A stretch of DNA of 38,909 nucleotides from Anaerolineales bacterium (GTDB lineage: Bacteria > Chloroflexota > Anaerolineae > Anaerolineales > Villigracilaceae): assembly GCA_024710905.1 (NCBI GenBank), contig JANJTV010000106.1, positions 1-38,909 of the forward strand. Reading direction: 5' to 3'. Of the stretch, positions 8,173-15,484 are shown in pieces. Position numbers and translations under genes: made by a program. Position 1 is the first letter of the stretch, and each line of letters starts with the position of its first letter. The notes beneath the pieces are model-generated. The model ran no database searches. It saw only the letters and a list, made by a program, of their open reading frames with translations, and was not told the DNA's origin.

Positions 8173-9711
8173 TTACTCCCATTCAATGGTTGCAGGCGGC
8201 TTGCTGGTAATATCATACACCACCCTGTTGATTCCGTGGACTTCGTTAACGATGCGGGTGGACACTTTCGCCAGTACATCATAGGGGATGCGCGCCCAAT
8301 CGGCGGTCATGAAATCATCCGTCACCACCGCGCGAATGGCGCAGGCTTCCATATAAGTGCGCCCGTCGCCCATCACACCTACCGAGCGGACAGGCAACAA
8401 CACCACAAAGGCCTGGCTGGTGCCTGCACCTTTGCCAAGCAGGCCCGCCGCCGCCAGTTCATCCGTCAGGATGGCATCCGCCGCGCGGAGGCGATTTGCT
8501 CTATCTGGCGTCACATCGCCTAGGCAACGCACGGTCAGGCCGGGGCCAGGGAAGGGTTGCCGCCAGACCATGCCCTCCGGCAGGCCCAACGCCTCACCTA
8601 CAGCCCGCACTTCATCCTTGAACAGGTAACGCAGCGGTTCGACCAGCTCGAATTGCATGTCTTCGGGCAGGCCGCCCACATTGTGATGCGTCTTGATCTT
8701 CTCTGCCTTGTTGCGGTCCGGCGCGCTGGATTCGACCACATCGGGATAGATCGTCCCCTGCACCAGGAATTTCGGCAAGCCGAGTGATTTTGCCTCGCGT
8801 TCAAAGATGCGGATGAACTTCTCACCCACAACTTTTCTCTTGGTTTCCGGGTCGGTCACCCCGCTGAGGGCGGCAAAATACTCCTCGGCAGCATTTACGG
8901 CCACCAGTTCCACGCCCAGGTTTTCGCGGAACGTTTTCACCACCTGTTCCGGTTCGCCCTGGCGCAGCAAACCTGTGTTGACAAATACTGACACCAGCTG
9001 GTCGCCAATCGCGCGATGCACCAGCGCCGCCGCCACAGATGAATCCACGCCGCCGGAAACGGCCGCCAGCACACGCTGGTTCCCCACCTGGGCACGGATA
9101 CGCGCCACAGCATCTTCAATAATGGAAGCAGGAGTCCAGTCTGGCGTCACATCGCAAACATTAATCACAAAATGCTTCAGGAACGCCGCGCCGTTGGGCG
9201 TGTGGTGCACCTCAGGGTGGAATTGCACGCCGAAATATTTTCGGTTGATGTCACCCATGGCGGCATACGGGCTGTTGGCCGATTTTGCCAGAGCGGAGAA
9301 TCCCTCTGGCAGGCGGGTAATTCGGTCACCGTGCGACATCCAGACCTGGGAAAGCACATCCAGCGCGGTGCCTTTTACCAGCGACTCAATAACTGCATGC
9401 CCATACTCGCGATGTGTGCTGGGGTCCACCTGCCCGCCAAGGGCATGGGTGAGCGCCTGCATGCCATAACAAATGCCCAGGATGGGCAGTTTGCTCTCCA
9501 GGATGAAGGGTTGGATGAACGGCGCGCCAGGCGCGTAGACCGAGTTCGGACCACCGGAGAGGATGAACCCCTTGGGCTGGATGGCAAGGATCTGCTCCTG
9601 CGGCGCATCCCAGGGGAAGAGTTCGCAATATACATTGGCTTCCCGCACGCGCCGGGCAATGATCTGGGCGTACTGTGAGCCGAAGTCGAGAATGGCGATT
9701 GAATTATGCAT
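8173..9711 (-). CDS. guaA: GMP synthase (glutamine-hydrolysing)
   Basis: Converts XMP to GMP using glutamine and ATP. Its 512 residues match the family. The class I glutamine amidotransferase domain (about 1-190) has the triad Cys81 (LGICYGMQ), His165 and Glu167 (VQFHPEVHH). The ATP pyrophosphatase domain begins at the PP-loop SGGVDSS (219-225). The C-terminal dimerisation domain ends with the signature PPATIEWE. It overlaps the HIT gene start region by 8 bp, and xpt precedes that gene, so xpt-HIT-guaA form a purine salvage/interconversion run: Xpt makes XMP and GuaA aminates it to GMP. No purine riboswitch was recognised ahead of xpt. Confidence 0.98.
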   Translation of the reverse strand: MHNSIAILDFGSQYAQIIARRVREANVYCELFPWDAPQEQILAIQPKGFILSGGPNSVYAPGAPFIQPFILESKLPILGICYGMQALTHALGGQVDPSTHREYGHAVIESLVKGTALDVLSQVWMSHGDRITRLPEGFSALAKSANSPYAAMGDINRKYFGVQFHPEVHHTPNGAAFLKHFVINVCDVTPDWTPASIIEDAVARIRAQVGNQRVLAAVSGGVDSSVAAALVHRAIGDQLVSVFVNTGLLRQGEPEQVVKTFRENLGVELVAVNAAEEYFAALSGVTDPETKRKVVGEKFIRIFEREAKSLGLPKFLVQGTIYPDVVESSAPDRNKAEKIKTHHNVGGLPEDMQFELVEPLRYLFKDEVRAVGEALGLPEGMVWRQPFPGPGLTVRCLGDVTPDRANRLRAADAILTDELAAAGLLGKGAGTSQAFVVLLPVRSVGVMGDGRTYMEACAIRAVVTDDFMTADWARIPYDVLAKVSTRIVNEVHGINRVVYDITSKPPATIEWE

Positions 9712-10075
9712 TGGGCGTTTTATCCGATATTAAATGAAAATGTAGGTGGGGAAATTCCTGGAACGGTCCGCCGTTTACCACCAGGCGGTAGCCGATGGCT
9801 TGCAGGTCATACTCGTTTACCAGGCTTTGAACGGTGGAAAATAAGTCGGTTAAAAATTGCGTTTGTTGCGGGTCAAGATTCGCCAGGGAGGCGACATCCT
9901 GCCGGGGGACCAGGATGACGTGAAAAGCGTAGGCCGGTTTCGGGTGGCGAAAGGCCAACAGGGTGGGGGTCTCCCGTAAACGGTCAACAGGCAGGGCAAA
10001 GGGCATTTTCTGGATCATCCAACACCAAAACCGCCGGCCCAATGGTGTGGCAAGCAGGACATACAGGCTCTTCAT
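9704..10075 (-). CDS. HIT-domain nucleotide-binding protein
   Basis: A 123-residue histidine-triad protein, a family of nucleotide hydrolases and transferases acting on AMP-linked or dinucleoside substrates. The triad is FPHLHFHLI (HxHxHx) near residues 109-117. [13 protein letters not shown] (about 48-60) matches the HIT strand usually read as H-x-L-(V/I)-(I/V)-P. The N-terminal 30 residues, [20 protein letters not shown], are unlike the usual DCxFC opening. The ATG overlaps the xpt stop (ATGA), and its end overlaps the guaA start by 8 bp, so translation of xpt, HIT and guaA is probably coupled. A role in purine nucleotide turnover is inferred from position. Confidence 0.85.
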   Translation of the reverse strand: MKSLYVLLATPLGRRFWCWMIQKMPFALPVDRLRETPTLLAFRHPKPAYAFHVILVPRQDVASLANLDPQQTQFLTDLFSTVQSLVNEYDLQAIGYRLVVNGGPFQEFPHLHFHLISDKTPNA

Positions 10076-10641
10076 GCAAAGGTTATTTGGTCGCCATCCA
10101 TGCTGGCAATGCAGGCCAGCGACTCAACCGGCACGCCCAGCGGCACAAAGACCTGGCGGCCGCCTTCAAACGCTTTTTCAATCAATGCGCCGATGCCGAC
10201 AATGCTGGCCCCGGCGGTTTGCGCCAGGCGCACCAGGCCCATGATGGTCGCGCCGCTAGCCAGGAAATCATCAATGATCAGGATGCGCTCGCCAGAACCG
10301 AGGTGTTCTGGCGAAACGATTAATTCCACCATGCGGCCTTTGGTGTGAGAAGGCGCCAGGGTTAAAAACACCTGGTCTGGCATGGTGATCGGTTTAGTCT
10401 TGCGGGCATACACCACCGGCAGGCCGAGGTGCATGGCGGTCATCAGGGCGGGGGCAATGCCCGAGATTTCGGCGGTCAGCACTTTGGTCGCCCGCACATC
10501 CTTGAACAGGCGGGCAAACTCGCGCCCGCAGGCATCCATCAGGCGCGCATCCACCTGGTGATTGATGAAACCATCCACTTTTAAGATGCCATTGCCCAGG
10601 TTGCGACCATCTTTCAATATTTTTTGTTTCAGTTCTTCCAC
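10072..10641 (-). CDS. xpt: Xanthine phosphoribosyltransferase
   Basis: Converts xanthine and PRPP to XMP. The 189 residues match the Bacillus-type family in length and sequence: VDGFINHQVD near 22-31, VLTAEISGIAPALMTA (54-69) and the PRPP-binding loop ILIIDDFLASGAT (120-132). The start is GTG at 10641-10639, with GGAGG four bases ahead. It is the first gene of the xpt-HIT-guaA run, so salvaged xanthine can pass through XMP to GMP. It is divergent from the deoxynucleoside kinase across 135 bp. In many Firmicutes a guanine riboswitch precedes xpt; I could not recognise its conserved junctions here. Confidence 0.95.
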   Translation of the reverse strand: MEELKQKILKDGRNLGNGILKVDGFINHQVDARLMDACGREFARLFKDVRATKVLTAEISGIAPALMTAMHLGLPVVYARKTKPITMPDQVFLTLAPSHTKGRMVELIVSPEHLGSGERILIIDDFLASGATIMGLVRLAQTAGASIVGIGALIEKAFEGGRQVFVPLGVPVESLACIASMDGDQITFA

Positions 10642-10776
10642 GGGGCCTCCGTAATTGTCTGGTCAAATAACGCAGTGATTGTACAACGGTTTAACCCGCC
10701 GGAGTAGGTTCCCCTTCAAAACCGACCATAAAATCATGGTATCCTTAATCACCCTGTTTCGGAGAAGAACCTTGCT
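10642..10776. promoter_or_regulatory. Divergent intergenic region between xpt and deoxynucleoside kinase
   Basis: These 135 bp must hold both promoters because the flanking genes point away from each other. A TACAAT at 10683-10678 on the minus strand could be the xpt -10, but I see no good -35 at 17 bp. On the plus strand GGTATCCTTAATC precedes CGGAGAAG, the ribosome binding site of the kinase. This is where gene orientation switches, about 1.7 kb left of the DnaA boxes. Confidence 0.4.
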
Positions 10777-11409
10777 ATGTACATCGCCATCGAAGGTGTG
10801 ATTGGGGTCGGCAAAACCACCCTGGCGCGGCTGTTACAACAATCCTTCCAGGCCGATCTGCTCCTGGAAGTTTTCGAGGAAAACCCTTTCCTTTCTGATT
10901 TTTATTCAGATCGGGCGCGCTATGCCTTCCAGACGCAAATCTTCTTCCTGCTCAGCCGCTACCGCCAGCAGAACAGCACCGTGCCAAGTGTGCTCCGCCA
11001 GGGCAAGTCTCTGCTGGCCGATTACACCTTTGCCAAAGATTCCCTGTTCGCGCGCATCAACCTGCACGGCGACGAATTGATTATGTATCACCGCGTGCAT
11101 GAAGCATTGGCCGAGAAAATCCCATTGCCAGACCTGACGGTTTACCTTTCCGCCAGTGTAGATACGCTAATGACGCGCATCGCCCTGCGCGACCGCCCCT
11201 ACGAACGCGCCATGGAACGCAGTTACATCGGCGACCTGGTTGGGGCGTATGACGACTTCTTTTCCCAGACCGAGCACCCAAAATTGATCATCGACTCGAA
11301 CCAATTGGATTTTGTGCGTTACCCCGAACACCTGAAAGTAATCGAAAACCGCATCCGTGAAGCAGTTGGCCTGAGCCCGTACCAGCCAACCCTGATGGAG
11401 GGAGATTAA
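10777..11409 (+). CDS. Deoxynucleoside kinase (dAK/dGK-type)
   Basis: A 210-residue kinase of the deoxyadenosine/deoxyguanosine kinase family, making dNMPs from salvaged deoxynucleosides. The P-loop is GVIGVGKT (7-14). LLADYTFAKDSLFA (about 86-99) holds the family D-(Y/R)-x-x-x-x-D-x-x-F region, LPDLTVYLSASVDTLMTRI follows, and the Arg-rich LID is RDRPYERAM (about 137-145). The ATG at 10777 is preceded by CGGAGAAG. A 4 bp gap to the next gene suggests a two-gene unit. It diverges from the purine operon, and tmk is also in the window, so nucleotide salvage is concentrated on this side of the putative origin. Base specificity cannot be read from the sequence. Confidence 0.9.
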   Translation: MYIAIEGVIGVGKTTLARLLQQSFQADLLLEVFEENPFLSDFYSDRARYAFQTQIFFLLSRYRQQNSTVPSVLRQGKSLLADYTFAKDSLFARINLHGDELIMYHRVHEALAEKIPLPDLTVYLSASVDTLMTRIALRDRPYERAMERSYIGDLVGAYDDFFSQTEHPKLIIDSNQLDFVRYPEHLKVIENRIREAVGLSPYQPTLMEGD

Positions 11410-11413
11410 CCGC

Positions 11414-12391
11414 ATGCGCATCACCAAAGAGTCCCTTCTTAAGAATGCCAGGGATGTAACAGAAAAGAAGCTAGCTCCTGATAAAAACGTGCTGGCCGTT
11501 TTCGTGGTTGGCTCCCTGCTGACAGATGACCCGTTCCTCGGCGGCACGGTGGATGTCGACCTGCTGGTGATCTACAATGGTGAGCCGCCGCGCGAACGCG
11601 AACTTCTGCGCCTGTCCAACGAGATCCACATCGACATTGCCTACGAATCAAATGAGGAATATGCCAAACCACGCGAGCTGCGCGGCCACCCCTGGCGCGG
11701 ATGGAACCTGTGGGACCCGATTCTGCTGCACGACAGTGGCCGCTTCTTTGAATACACCCAGTCCAGCCTGCGGGCGCAATTCGACTCCCCCGCCAACATC
11801 CATGCCCGGGCAACCTATTTTGCCAGCGCGGCCCGCGAAACCTGGAGCGAATTCCAGTCTGGCAACCGGCCCGACAGCCTGAAGTTCCTGCAAGCCGTGG
11901 CCAACGCCGCCAACGCCATTGCCTCTCTCAACGGCCCGCCCCTGACAGAACGCCGCCTGCTGGCAGGCTTCCCATCCCGCGCACAGCAGGCCGGGCAAAT
12001 TGAGCTGACCGGCAAACTCATGACGGCCCTAGGCGCCAACAACGTCTCCGCGGCCGAGATCGAAACCTGGCTGCCCGCCTGGCACGAGTCCTTTGTGACC
12101 GCTGCCGCACAACCCTTCAACGCATCCATTCACCCAACCCGGCTGGCCTACTACCGCACCGCGATTGAACATCACCTTCAGGGAGAAATGCCCCTGGCAG
12201 CGCTATGGCCCATGCTGCCAACCTGGGCGCAGGCCGCCGAAGGGGGCAGCCTGGCCATCAGCCAGGAGCAAGCTTGGCAACAGGCCCAGGCCGCGCTTGG
12301 GTTGGCCGGGGCAGGCTTTGAAGAGCGAGTTTCGGCGCTGGATGCCCTGCTGGACGATACAGAAGAACTGCTCGAAAGATTGGCATTCTGA
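11414..12391 (+). CDS. Nucleotidyltransferase-fold protein (Pol beta superfamily)
   Basis: A 325-residue protein with an N-terminal nucleotidyltransferase domain. VVGSLLTDDPFLGGTVDVDLLVIY gives G33-S34 and the carboxylate pair D47/D49, and IHIDIA gives the third carboxylate D74, so the metal-binding triad is complete. The rest (about 110-325) is largely helical, Ala-rich and unlike any substrate domain I can name. The layout resembles aminoglycoside adenylyltransferase-like or minimal nucleotidyltransferases that add NMP to a small molecule or protein. It starts 4 bp after the deoxynucleoside kinase and ends at the edge of the putative origin region. The substrate is unknown. Confidence 0.8.
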   Translation: MRITKESLLKNARDVTEKKLAPDKNVLAVFVVGSLLTDDPFLGGTVDVDLLVIYNGEPPRERELLRLSNEIHIDIAYESNEEYAKPRELRGHPWRGWNLWDPILLHDSGRFFEYTQSSLRAQFDSPANIHARATYFASAARETWSEFQSGNRPDSLKFLQAVANAANAIASLNGPPLTERRLLAGFPSRAQQAGQIELTGKLMTALGANNVSAAEIETWLPAWHESFVTAAAQPFNASIHPTRLAYYRTAIEHHLQGEMPLAALWPMLPTWAQAAEGGSLAISQEQAWQQAQAALGLAGAGFEERVSALDALLDDTEELLERLAF

Positions 12392-12400
12392 ATCTTAAAG

Positions 12401-12424
12401 AATCCCCCCATATATGGGGGGATT
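12401..12424. repeat. 24 bp perfect palindrome, six C / ATATAT / six G core
   Basis: A C6-ATATAT-G6 core (12404-12421) is flanked by AAT and ATT, so all 24 bases are self-complementary. It starts 10 bp after the nucleotidyltransferase stop, so it could serve as that gene's terminator, though only a weak T-rich tail follows. A shorter second copy at 12546-12561, away from any gene end, favours a protein-binding role. Confidence 0.9.
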
Positions 12425-12446
12425 TCTCGTATAAGAAAGTTACCGT

Positions 12447-12509
12447 TTTTCCACAAAACTGTGGATAACTGCCACAAAACTGTGGATAACAAGGCATCTC
12501 TGTGGAGAA
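12447..12509. promoter_or_regulatory. Left DnaA-box cluster
   Basis: There are four boxes. TTTTCCACA at 12447-12455 (plus, one mismatch). TGTGGATAA at 12460-12468 and 12481-12489 (minus, both perfect matches to TTATCCACA), whose 10-base surroundings are repeated (AAAACTGTGGATAAC twice, 21 bp apart). TGTGGAGAA at 12501-12509 (minus, one mismatch). The 21 bp spacing of the perfect pair is two helical turns, so bound DnaA would lie on one face. Confidence 0.88.
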
Positions 12510-12545
12510 ACCGCTCACTTGTTCGAAAAAACCTCCCGCGACTCA

Positions 12546-12561
12546 CCCCCATATATGGGGG
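12546..12561. repeat. 16 bp palindrome, second copy of the C5-ATATAT-G5 core
   Basis: CCCCCATATATGGGGG is perfectly self-complementary and shares its core with the palindrome at 12401-12424. It is preceded by ACTCA. A degraded copy, ACTCACCCCATTTATGG, follows at 12572-12588, and ATCACCATATGTGGG at 12671-12685 has the same outline. These look like repeated half-sites of one binding protein. Confidence 0.85.
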
Positions 12562-12602
12562 GTATAGGCCGACTCACCCCATTTATGGAAAACGCTAAAT
12601 GC

Positions 12603-12746
12603 TGTGGACAAACGGCCTTCGGTAGCCCGCCATTTCTCCACAGGTTGAAGGAGCAGGGCATCCCTTCAAAATCACCATATGTGGGTTGCCGGGCAGAGTA
12701 AAATCCCACCCATGGGGGCATGGCCGGGTTATCCACATTCTCCACA
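12603..12746. promoter_or_regulatory. Right DnaA-box cluster
   Basis: TGTGGACAA at 12603-12611 (minus, one mismatch), TTCTCCACA at 12634-12642 (plus, one mismatch), then TTATCCACA at 12729-12737 (perfect) immediately followed by TTCTCCACA at 12738-12746, both plus. The head-to-tail pair with no gap, pointing at the AT-rich side, resembles the double-stranded boxes that load DnaA onto the unwinding element. Confidence 0.85.
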
Positions 12747-12810
12747 GCCCCTACTATTACAACTAGATCCTTTAAATAAACTTATAGAGATGTGTATATC
12801 AATTCAGCAA
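12747..12810 (+). other. DnaA-trio-like track and AT-rich unwinding element
   Basis: A short C-rich spacer (GCCCC) after the last DnaA box leads into CTACTATTACAACTAG (12751-12766), which resembles the tri-nucleotide DnaA-trio track of Bacillus-type origins. An AT-rich stretch rich in TTTAAATAAAC and TATA steps follows to about 12805. The order box pair, GC-rich spacer, trio, AT-rich DNA is that described for bacterial basal unwinding systems. Duplex stability was not computed. Confidence 0.65.
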
Positions 12811-12816
12811 ACCCGC

Positions 12817-12845
12817 TTGTATTAGGGTTTTGAATTGTGTACAAT
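12817..12845 (+). promoter_or_regulatory. Candidate promoter for spoVS
   Basis: TTGTAT (12817-12822), a 17 bp spacer, and TACAAT (12840-12845). The -10 matches five of six consensus bases and the -35 three. The predicted start near 12852 gives a leader of about 38 nt with AAAGGGAG before the ATG at 12890. Its position beside the unwinding element means firing could affect origin opening. Confidence 0.5.
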
Positions 12846-12889
12846 TTTTATACAAATCGCCCCGTTTTCATGAAGAAAGGGAGACCCCC

Positions 12890-13153
12890 ATGGAGATGAT
12901 CAAAGTTTCTGCAAACTCCCGTACGTCTGCTGTGGCAGGGGCAATCGCTGGCGTAATCCGCGAACACAAGCATGCCGAGGTGCAGGCCATTGGCGCCGGA
13001 GCAGTCAACCAGGCGGTTAAAGCGCTGGTGTTGGCCACAGGCTACCTTGAAGGTGACGGCATCCATATTGTGTGCGTGCCCCACTTTGTGGATGCCAAAA
13101 TTGACGACGAAAAAATTGTCACGGCCATCAAACTGGTGATCGAGCCGCGCTAA
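12890..13153 (+). CDS. spoVS: Stage V sporulation protein S homologue
   Basis: An 87-residue SpoVS/Alba-like protein, the family's normal length. The sequence runs from MEMIKVSANSRTSAVAGAIAG through EVQAIGAGAVNQAVKA, with the conserved GAGAVNQAVKA stretch, to the ending VTAIKLVIEPR. The ATG at 12890 fits AAAGGGAG; an in-frame upstream ATG at 12830 lies before the promoter and is rejected. In Bacillus, SpoVS affects septation and spore coat assembly. It is also conserved in many non-spore-forming phyla, where its job is unknown; a nucleic-acid-binding role has been proposed from its Alba-like fold. It is the first gene to the right of the putative origin. Confidence 0.95.
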   Translation: MEMIKVSANSRTSAVAGAIAGVIREHKHAEVQAIGAGAVNQAVKALVLATGYLEGDGIHIVCVPHFVDAKIDDEKIVTAIKLVIEPR

Positions 13154-13212
13154 ACACGCCGGTGGCAGGGGGATGAGATTCTTACTTTTCAACAGGCAAA
13201 GGCCTGCTCTTT

Positions 13213-15222
13213 ATGATGGATGTCGCCCACCGCACCCATATCGATGAACGCCGCCCTGGTCACAGGGCGTTGTTTCGGCATTTATTCGGCTGGCTTACCT
13301 TATGCGTGCTACCGTTGTGGGCGGCCTTCTCCGGGCTGGCAGGGGTTGGGGCAAGGCAAAATACTGCCGTGACAGAAGTGGTCATCATCCATGAAGTCGC
13401 GTGGATGGGGACAACATTCAGTACAAGTGATGAATGGATTGAACTGTATAACCCTGGCACAGACGATGTTAACTTAAGTGGCTGGGTATTGCAGGCTTTA
13501 GATGGTACGCCATCAATTACTTTGACAGGGACTATCCCTGCTGGGGGATATTTTTTATTGGAAAGATCAAATGATGACACAGTGAAAGGCATTACTGCGG
13601 ATCAGATTTACACCGGTGCACTTGGCGATAGCAGCGAGACTTTGCAATTATTCAATGTTTCCAGTGATTTAGTTGACACCGCAAATACAGATGGCGGTGG
13701 GTGGCCTGCCGGAACGACTTCGCCGCGATGTAGCATGGAACGTGTCGGGCTGGTAGATAGTGATGCAAACTGGCAGACCAGCGCAGGCACTGTTGGCACA
13801 GACGAAGGCAATAATCCCATTTGCGGGACACCAAAATTTGCAAATGGAACACAACAACTTCCTACTTTTACGCCATCGCCAACATCCACGCCATCCGAGA
13901 CACCCACACCCAGCCAGACTCCCGAAAATACTTTCACCCCAACGGCCACCCTGTCTGCAACCGCCTCGCCCAGCCCGAGCAACTCGCCTACCCTCACTGT
14001 GACATCCACCAGCTGGCCGGTGCGCGCTGTGCTGATTAATGAAGTCGCCTGGATGGGTACGAATGCCGATTCCAATGACGAGTGGATTGAACTGTACAAT
14101 CCCGGCGCGAGCGCCATCTCACTGACTGGCTGGCAACTCAGGACGGCGGATGGGCAGATGGTAATCAACCTGGGTGGCATCATCCCGGCAGGCGGGTTCT
14201 ATCTGTTGGAACGTGCGGATGATCTGGTTATAAGCGACGTAAATGCAAACCAGATATATTCCGGTTCGCTGGCCACCGAGGAAGTAACCCTGCAATTGTT
14301 TGCCCCCGATAACACATTGGTGGATATTGCCAATGCTGATGGCGGCGATTGGCCCGCCGGGAAATCTGAAACAGGCACACGCTGCAGCATGGAACGGCGC
14401 GGCATCCTGGAAGATATCGATGGGAACTGGATTACCAATACCGGCGTAGTACGTAACGGGTTGGATGTGCTGGGTAACCCCATCTGTGGCACGCCGGGCC
14501 AGCAAAACTGGGCCTACTCGGTTACCCCAACCCCCTCGCCCGTTGGGGCAACGCCAACCCGTACGCGTACGCCCACCCGAACCCCAACCCGAACACGCAC
14601 GCCAACCGTTGTCCCAACCGCGATCCCTGGCAGCATTGTGATCAGCGAAATTTTGCCCTTCCCACGCAGTGACTGGGATGGGGATGGTAAGGTGGATTAT
14701 GGCGACGAGTTCATTGAAATCATCAACCTGAGCAGCCGAGCGGTCTCGCTGCGCAACTGGAAGCTGGACGATCAGGATGGTGATTCGTCGCCGTATACAT
14801 TTGGAACGGTGGAAATCCCTGCCGGGGGGCGGTTGGTGCTGTTTGCTTCGCAAACTGGCCTGCTGTTGGGTAACAACCAGGACTCAGTAAGGTTGTATGC
14901 CTCCAATGGGAGAATCGCCGACGCTTATACCTATGGCATTGTTGAAATCCCTAACGAGAGTTGGTGCCGCCTGCCGGGGAACATCCAACAATGGTCGGGC
15001 GGGTGCAGTCCCACTCCGGGCGAGGAGAATGCCCTGGCCCCGCCGGTCAACACCGGGATCAGCCAGTCTCCCTTCTGCCTGAATCCGGAATTATGGGAGC
15101 TGGTTTTCGGCTCCGAATGTACCCCTGCCGGGCAGGATGCCTGGGCGCGTGAGTTGTGGCAGGTCATCCCATCTGAGATCCCCTGGTTTGAAAGCGCAGG
15201 GCAATGGATTTTGCTGGAGTAA
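13213..15222 (+). CDS. Secreted protein with three lamin-tail (LTD) domains
   Basis: A 669-residue exported protein. A hydrophobic segment at about 22-46 (FGWLTLCVLPLWAAFSGLAGVGA) after a basic N-terminus is the signal or anchor. Three immunoglobulin-like LTD domains follow: 54-207, 270-428 and 473-605. Each starts with a V-(I/L)-I-x-E-(V/I) strand and contains E-(W/F)-I-E-(L/I)-x-N and IPAGG. Domains 1 and 2 are close duplicates (EVAWMG, DEWIELYNPG, CSMER, NPICGTP), with conserved cysteines near their ends. Thr/Pro/Ser-rich linkers (217-265 and 436-470) join them. Domain 3 includes DWDGDGKVDYGDE (487-499), an EF-hand/dockerin-like calcium loop. Bacterial LTD proteins are often attached to surface nucleases or adhesins; no enzyme domain is present here. 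The double ATG at 13213 is the best start, but it has a poor ribosome binding site. Confidence 0.9.
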   Translation: MMDVAHRTHIDERRPGHRALFRHLFGWLTLCVLPLWAAFSGLAGVGARQNTAVTEVVIIHEVAWMGTTFSTSDEWIELYNPGTDDVNLSGWVLQALDGTPSITLTGTIPAGGYFLLERSNDDTVKGITADQIYTGALGDSSETLQLFNVSSDLVDTANTDGGGWPAGTTSPRCSMERVGLVDSDANWQTSAGTVGTDEGNNPICGTPKFANGTQQLPTFTPSPTSTPSETPTPSQTPENTFTPTATLSATASPSPSNSPTLTVTSTSWPVRAVLINEVAWMGTNADSNDEWIELYNPGASAISLTGWQLRTADGQMVINLGGIIPAGGFYLLERADDLVISDVNANQIYSGSLATEEVTLQLFAPDNTLVDIANADGGDWPAGKSETGTRCSMERRGILEDIDGNWITNTGVVRNGLDVLGNPICGTPGQQNWAYSVTPTPSPVGATPTRTRTPTRTPTRTRTPTVVPTAIPGSIVISEILPFPRSDWDGDGKVDYGDEFIEIINLSSRAVSLRNWKLDDQDGDSSPYTFGTVEIPAGGRLVLFASQTGLLLGNNQDSVRLYASNGRIADAYTYGIVEIPNESWCRLPGNIQQWSGGCSPTPGEENALAPPVNTGISQSPFCLNPELWELVFGSECTPAGQDAWARELWQVIPSEIPWFESAGQWILLE

Positions 15223-15223
15223 C

Positions 15224-15252
15224 TTGCCTTTTCGCGTGAAAAACTATACAAT
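15224..15252 (+). promoter_or_regulatory. Candidate promoter giving a leaderless mRNA
   Basis: TTGCCT (15224-15229), 17 bp, TACAAT (15247-15252). The -10 matches five of six consensus bases and the -35 four. The predicted start, 7 nt beyond the -10, is the A of the ATG at 15259, and no Shine-Dalgarno sequence precedes that ATG. Confidence 0.45.
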
Positions 15253-15258
15253 CTTGAT

Positions 15259-15465
15259 ATGGTTCCTGAAATCCTACGCACCCTGTTGGTGGTTTACGTT
15301 GTTGTGGCATTCATCCTGGCGGTGTTCTACCTGCTGCGCCGAAACCTGACCCCGTTGGAATTCGTGCTGTGGGGCGGACTGGCCCTGCTGGTGCCTGTGT
15401 TCGGGCCTTTCTTTGTGATTGCAGCCCGTCCAGGCCCCCGCTGGATGCGCTCCCGCCGTCGATAA
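15259..15465 (+). CDS. Small membrane protein, PLDc_N-like
   Basis: A 68-residue protein with two hydrophobic helices (about 4-25 and 34-57), a short turn RRNLTPLEF between them, and a basic tail RPGPRWMRSRRR. The spacing and the (V/F)-x-x-(V/I)-G-P-x-x-(F/Y) pattern in LVPVFGPFFVIAA resemble the two-helix region found alone or at the start of cardiolipin synthases (PLDc_N). No catalytic HKD motif is present, so it is not an enzyme by itself. It begins 37 bp after the lamin-tail gene and is followed 19 bp later by another membrane-anchored protein. Confidence 0.7.
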   Translation: MVPEILRTLLVVYVVVAFILAVFYLLRRNLTPLEFVLWGGLALLVPVFGPFFVIAARPGPRWMRSRRR

Positions 15466-15484
15466 ATCCCCGAAAGGACAAACT

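Larger units (their letters stand above)
12392..12889. other. oriC: Putative chromosomal replication origin (oriC)
   Basis: This 498 bp gene-free stretch has the composition and parts expected of a bacterial origin. There are three perfect DnaA boxes (TTATCCACA): 12460-12468 and 12481-12489 on the minus strand, and 12729-12737 on the plus strand. Five boxes have one mismatch: 12447-12455, 12501-12509, 12603-12611, 12634-12642 and 12738-12746. Left boxes mostly point one way and right boxes the other. The right-hand pair abuts a C-rich spacer, a trio-like track and an AT-rich stretch. Two large palindromes are interspersed. dnaN lies about 5 kb to the right and gene direction diverges nearby. 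dnaA is not adjacent, which is unusual but known in some phyla. The call is inference from motif clustering. Confidence 0.85.

Noticed and set aside
10642-10776. Possible purine riboswitch ahead of xpt
   Set aside because: xpt is a classic target, but I could not find the conserved junction elements or three-way helices. The leader is only about 40 nt if TACAAT at 10683-10678 is the -10.
12401-12424. Palindrome as a simple terminator of the nucleotidyltransferase
   Set aside because: It is possible, but the T tail is weak and a second copy at 12546-12561 is not at a gene end, so I list it as an origin-region repeat.
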